Shown piece by piece: positions 18,916 to 20,500 of a DNA stretch of 20,500 nt; positions within the stretch are counted from its first letter, which is position 1, and every line of letters begins with the position of its first letter. A program made the translations under genes and the position numbers. This stretch comes from Cristatella mucedo (taxonomy: Eukaryota; Bryozoa; Phylactolaemata; Cristatellidae). The stretch lies in NCBI GenBank assembly GCA_009760855.2, contig WPIO01000031.1, positions 2,212,001 to 2,232,500 on the forward strand, in the 5' to 3' direction. The notes under the pieces were generated by a model. It was not told the origin of the DNA, searched no databases, and saw only the letters and a list, made by a program, of their open reading frames with translations.

Positions 18916-20500
18916 CTTTTCACATATTTAGTCGGGAAACAATGTGACATCATTCCATAGTGAGTTCCTCGGTCCCACGAGATTTGATGTTTGTTCGAGG
19001 CATCGCTTAACTAAGTTAGTCAGTGTTTGTTCGAGGCATCGCTTAACTAAGTTAGTCAGAATAGCAGCTTGTAAAGACCATACTGAATTTTAAAAAATCG
19101 GATTGGTAAGCCGGAAAGAGAGACTGGAGGGAGCTTAAAGAGAGTGACAATACCTACAGGTGTATATGATGCTTGACGAGGAGCCAGTTCAGATCACTGA
19201 GAAGTTCGGCAATGTGGCAGCTGCTACTTCTATGACGGATAAGCATTGCTGCTCAGTACTGTGCCAACTGCAAACATCCAATTGCAAAGGCAGAAAGATC
19301 TGTAAGTAGTGACTGACGGAAGTCTTGATGAGATGTCATGAATACTCTTAACTCTAAATTGGCATGGCTCAAACATAACATAATAGGCATCTACAAAGTG
19401 GGTGATGGTCACGGCTTCTTTGCTGGTAATCTACTCGTAGACACAAAAATTGCCCCACCTATCGCCTTTGCAAAAAGAACTGTGATCGCTCCCAGCTGAT
19501 CAAACTATTGCCCGTGACCCAAAATGCCATCATGGCTTGGGCCCACAATCACCTGAACTGAAGCACCAGCTTTATCCTCTACCTTCCATTAGATTCTCAG
19601 ATGAACATAAATTAGGTGAACCGTTCTTTCACTCTCGGTGTGTTGTCAGAAGAAGCTTTTGCTCTGCGTTCGAAGACTGTTTACCGACTTCCACAATAAT
19701 TATTCAGCAATATCTGGGCTTTTACTGCATCCTTTCAAGCCTTTATTAGCAGCAAGTTATTTGCTCCTAACTTTAACTACTGTCCATGTCACTCTATTTA
19801 TGCTATATCGGACTGCTAAATCGTTAACTCTTTCTTGGTTGAATGAGATGAAGTCAGCTGGCTACCGTAAGACCAATGAAGAGCCTTAGACGAATGGAAA
19901 TAAACAACTGCTAAATCGATGTAGCTTTTTTTGAAATTACACAGTTGTACAAGTCCACGCACGAGCACACAAGTTTACAAAGTCGCCGACAAAGTAGAGA
20001 CAGCCTGCTATGTGAAAGCCCCTGCTTTCCAACTGTTAGCTAGCTGATGTACATCCAGTTTCAACCACTGAGCTCATTAGACAGACAACTACATGCATAT
20101 CTAGACTTTAAAGTTACAAAATGAACAGGACGTCTACATGCGTTACCAGGCAAGCAAAAGAGAAGAAACCTGGTTTGGCCAGCGGTTACTACAACTCTAT
20201 GCATGTACCGACGAACCCTCGGTACAAAGCGTCACAACAATTGCTAGGGAATATTTAAACTAAAATGCCGGCAAATTTTCCAATTTCTGCAAGGACTGCA
20301 CCGTCACTACAAACGGCTGTCAGCAGGCAAATGACTCCAGACCAAGTGGGTGACACGACAGGTAGCCATCAAAGCCGTCAACAAGTCAATCAAAGCCAAG
20401 ACGACTGAAACTCGTGGAAAAGTAGCTCAACCGCAAGGCCATTCTCTACTGATTGCATACAACAGGGAAGAACAACCAAGACCAGGAAGCAGGCTGAAAT
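18916..20500. other. No supported gene; upstream intron or 5' flank of the RNF213-like gene
   Basis: Apart from the 36-bp tandem duplication I see no recognisable element. Short open minus-strand stretches at 19150-19522 look slightly protein-like but are broken by stops. An open plus-strand stretch at 20335-20500 contains VAIKAVNKS. Neither is strong enough to annotate as a gene. No promoter motif could be assigned. Confidence 0.5.
18988..19059. repeat. Perfect 36-bp tandem duplication
   Basis: The unit tgtttgttcgaggcatcgct plus 16 further bases ending agtcag occurs twice head to tail (18988-19023, 19024-19059) without a mismatch. The identity suggests a recent duplication. Confidence 0.97.

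Noticed and set aside
19537-19889. Two overlapping plus-strand frames of 70 and 83 codons
   Set aside because: No recognisable motif or splice support; the frames overlap each other and look random.
1-20500. CRISPR array, phage, operon or other prokaryotic system
   Set aside because: There are no regularly spaced repeats, no dense co-directional ORFs and no Shine-Dalgarno spacing. The spliced gene structure and LINE/SINE content are eukaryotic.

Overview
The window looks like a piece of an animal (metazoan) nuclear genome. Short coding blocks are flanked by canonical GT-AG splice sites and separated by introns of 0.2-6.4 kb. The introns carry decayed non-LTR retrotransposons, a tRNA-derived SINE, a hAT-type DNA transposon fragment and dinucleotide/trinucleotide microsatellites. 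No bacterial-style operon, RBS or Shine-Dalgarno signal is apparent. The divergence of the coding blocks from vertebrate proteins and the CR1/L2-like LINEs suggest an invertebrate, but the sequence does not fix the phylum.

The main content is one large minus-strand gene that reads from about 18.9 kb down to base 1 and continues off the left edge. I recognise it as a homologue of RNF213 (mysterin), the giant AAA+/RING E3 ubiquitin ligase. The decisive blocks are at 10263-10480 (VFVDLASISAGE), 9307-9480 (WVKATKEAYGDVEKSSL...GSGIY), 8689-8898 (LQNKLMLVAGK) and 7026-7391 (NYFTTEQIATLRKELGK). These follow the same order as in vertebrate RNF213. The nine exons from 17210 to 1 join with matching reading phases at every junction. 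All of this lies in the part of the protein ahead of the AAA+ core. The AAA+ units and the RING finger would lie beyond the left edge, and the true start beyond or near the right edge.

Layout on the minus gene, 5' to 3': weakly supported 5' exons (18840-18915, 18264-18472); a firm chain (16893-17210, 15403-16025, 12096-12360, 10263-10480, 9307-9480, 8689-8898, 7026-7391, 406-589); and a possible exon start at 1-29. The largest intron (590-7025) holds a decayed LINE reverse-transcriptase half (3180-4240), a hAT terminus resembling SPIN-type elements (4243-4371), a tRNA-SINE (4478-4658) and LINE 3' ends. The 7392-8688 intron holds a better preserved LINE 3' half (7494-8545). The 12361-15402 intron holds a second SINE copy and another LINE 3' end. 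The right-hand 1.6 kb (18916-20500) contains a perfect 36-bp tandem duplication and no gene I can support.

I see no second host gene, CRISPR array, rRNA or functional tRNA gene. The most noteworthy items are the RNF213 gene structure, the SPIN-like hAT end (possible horizontal transfer), and the recurrent LINE 3' terminal module found at five places in both orientations.
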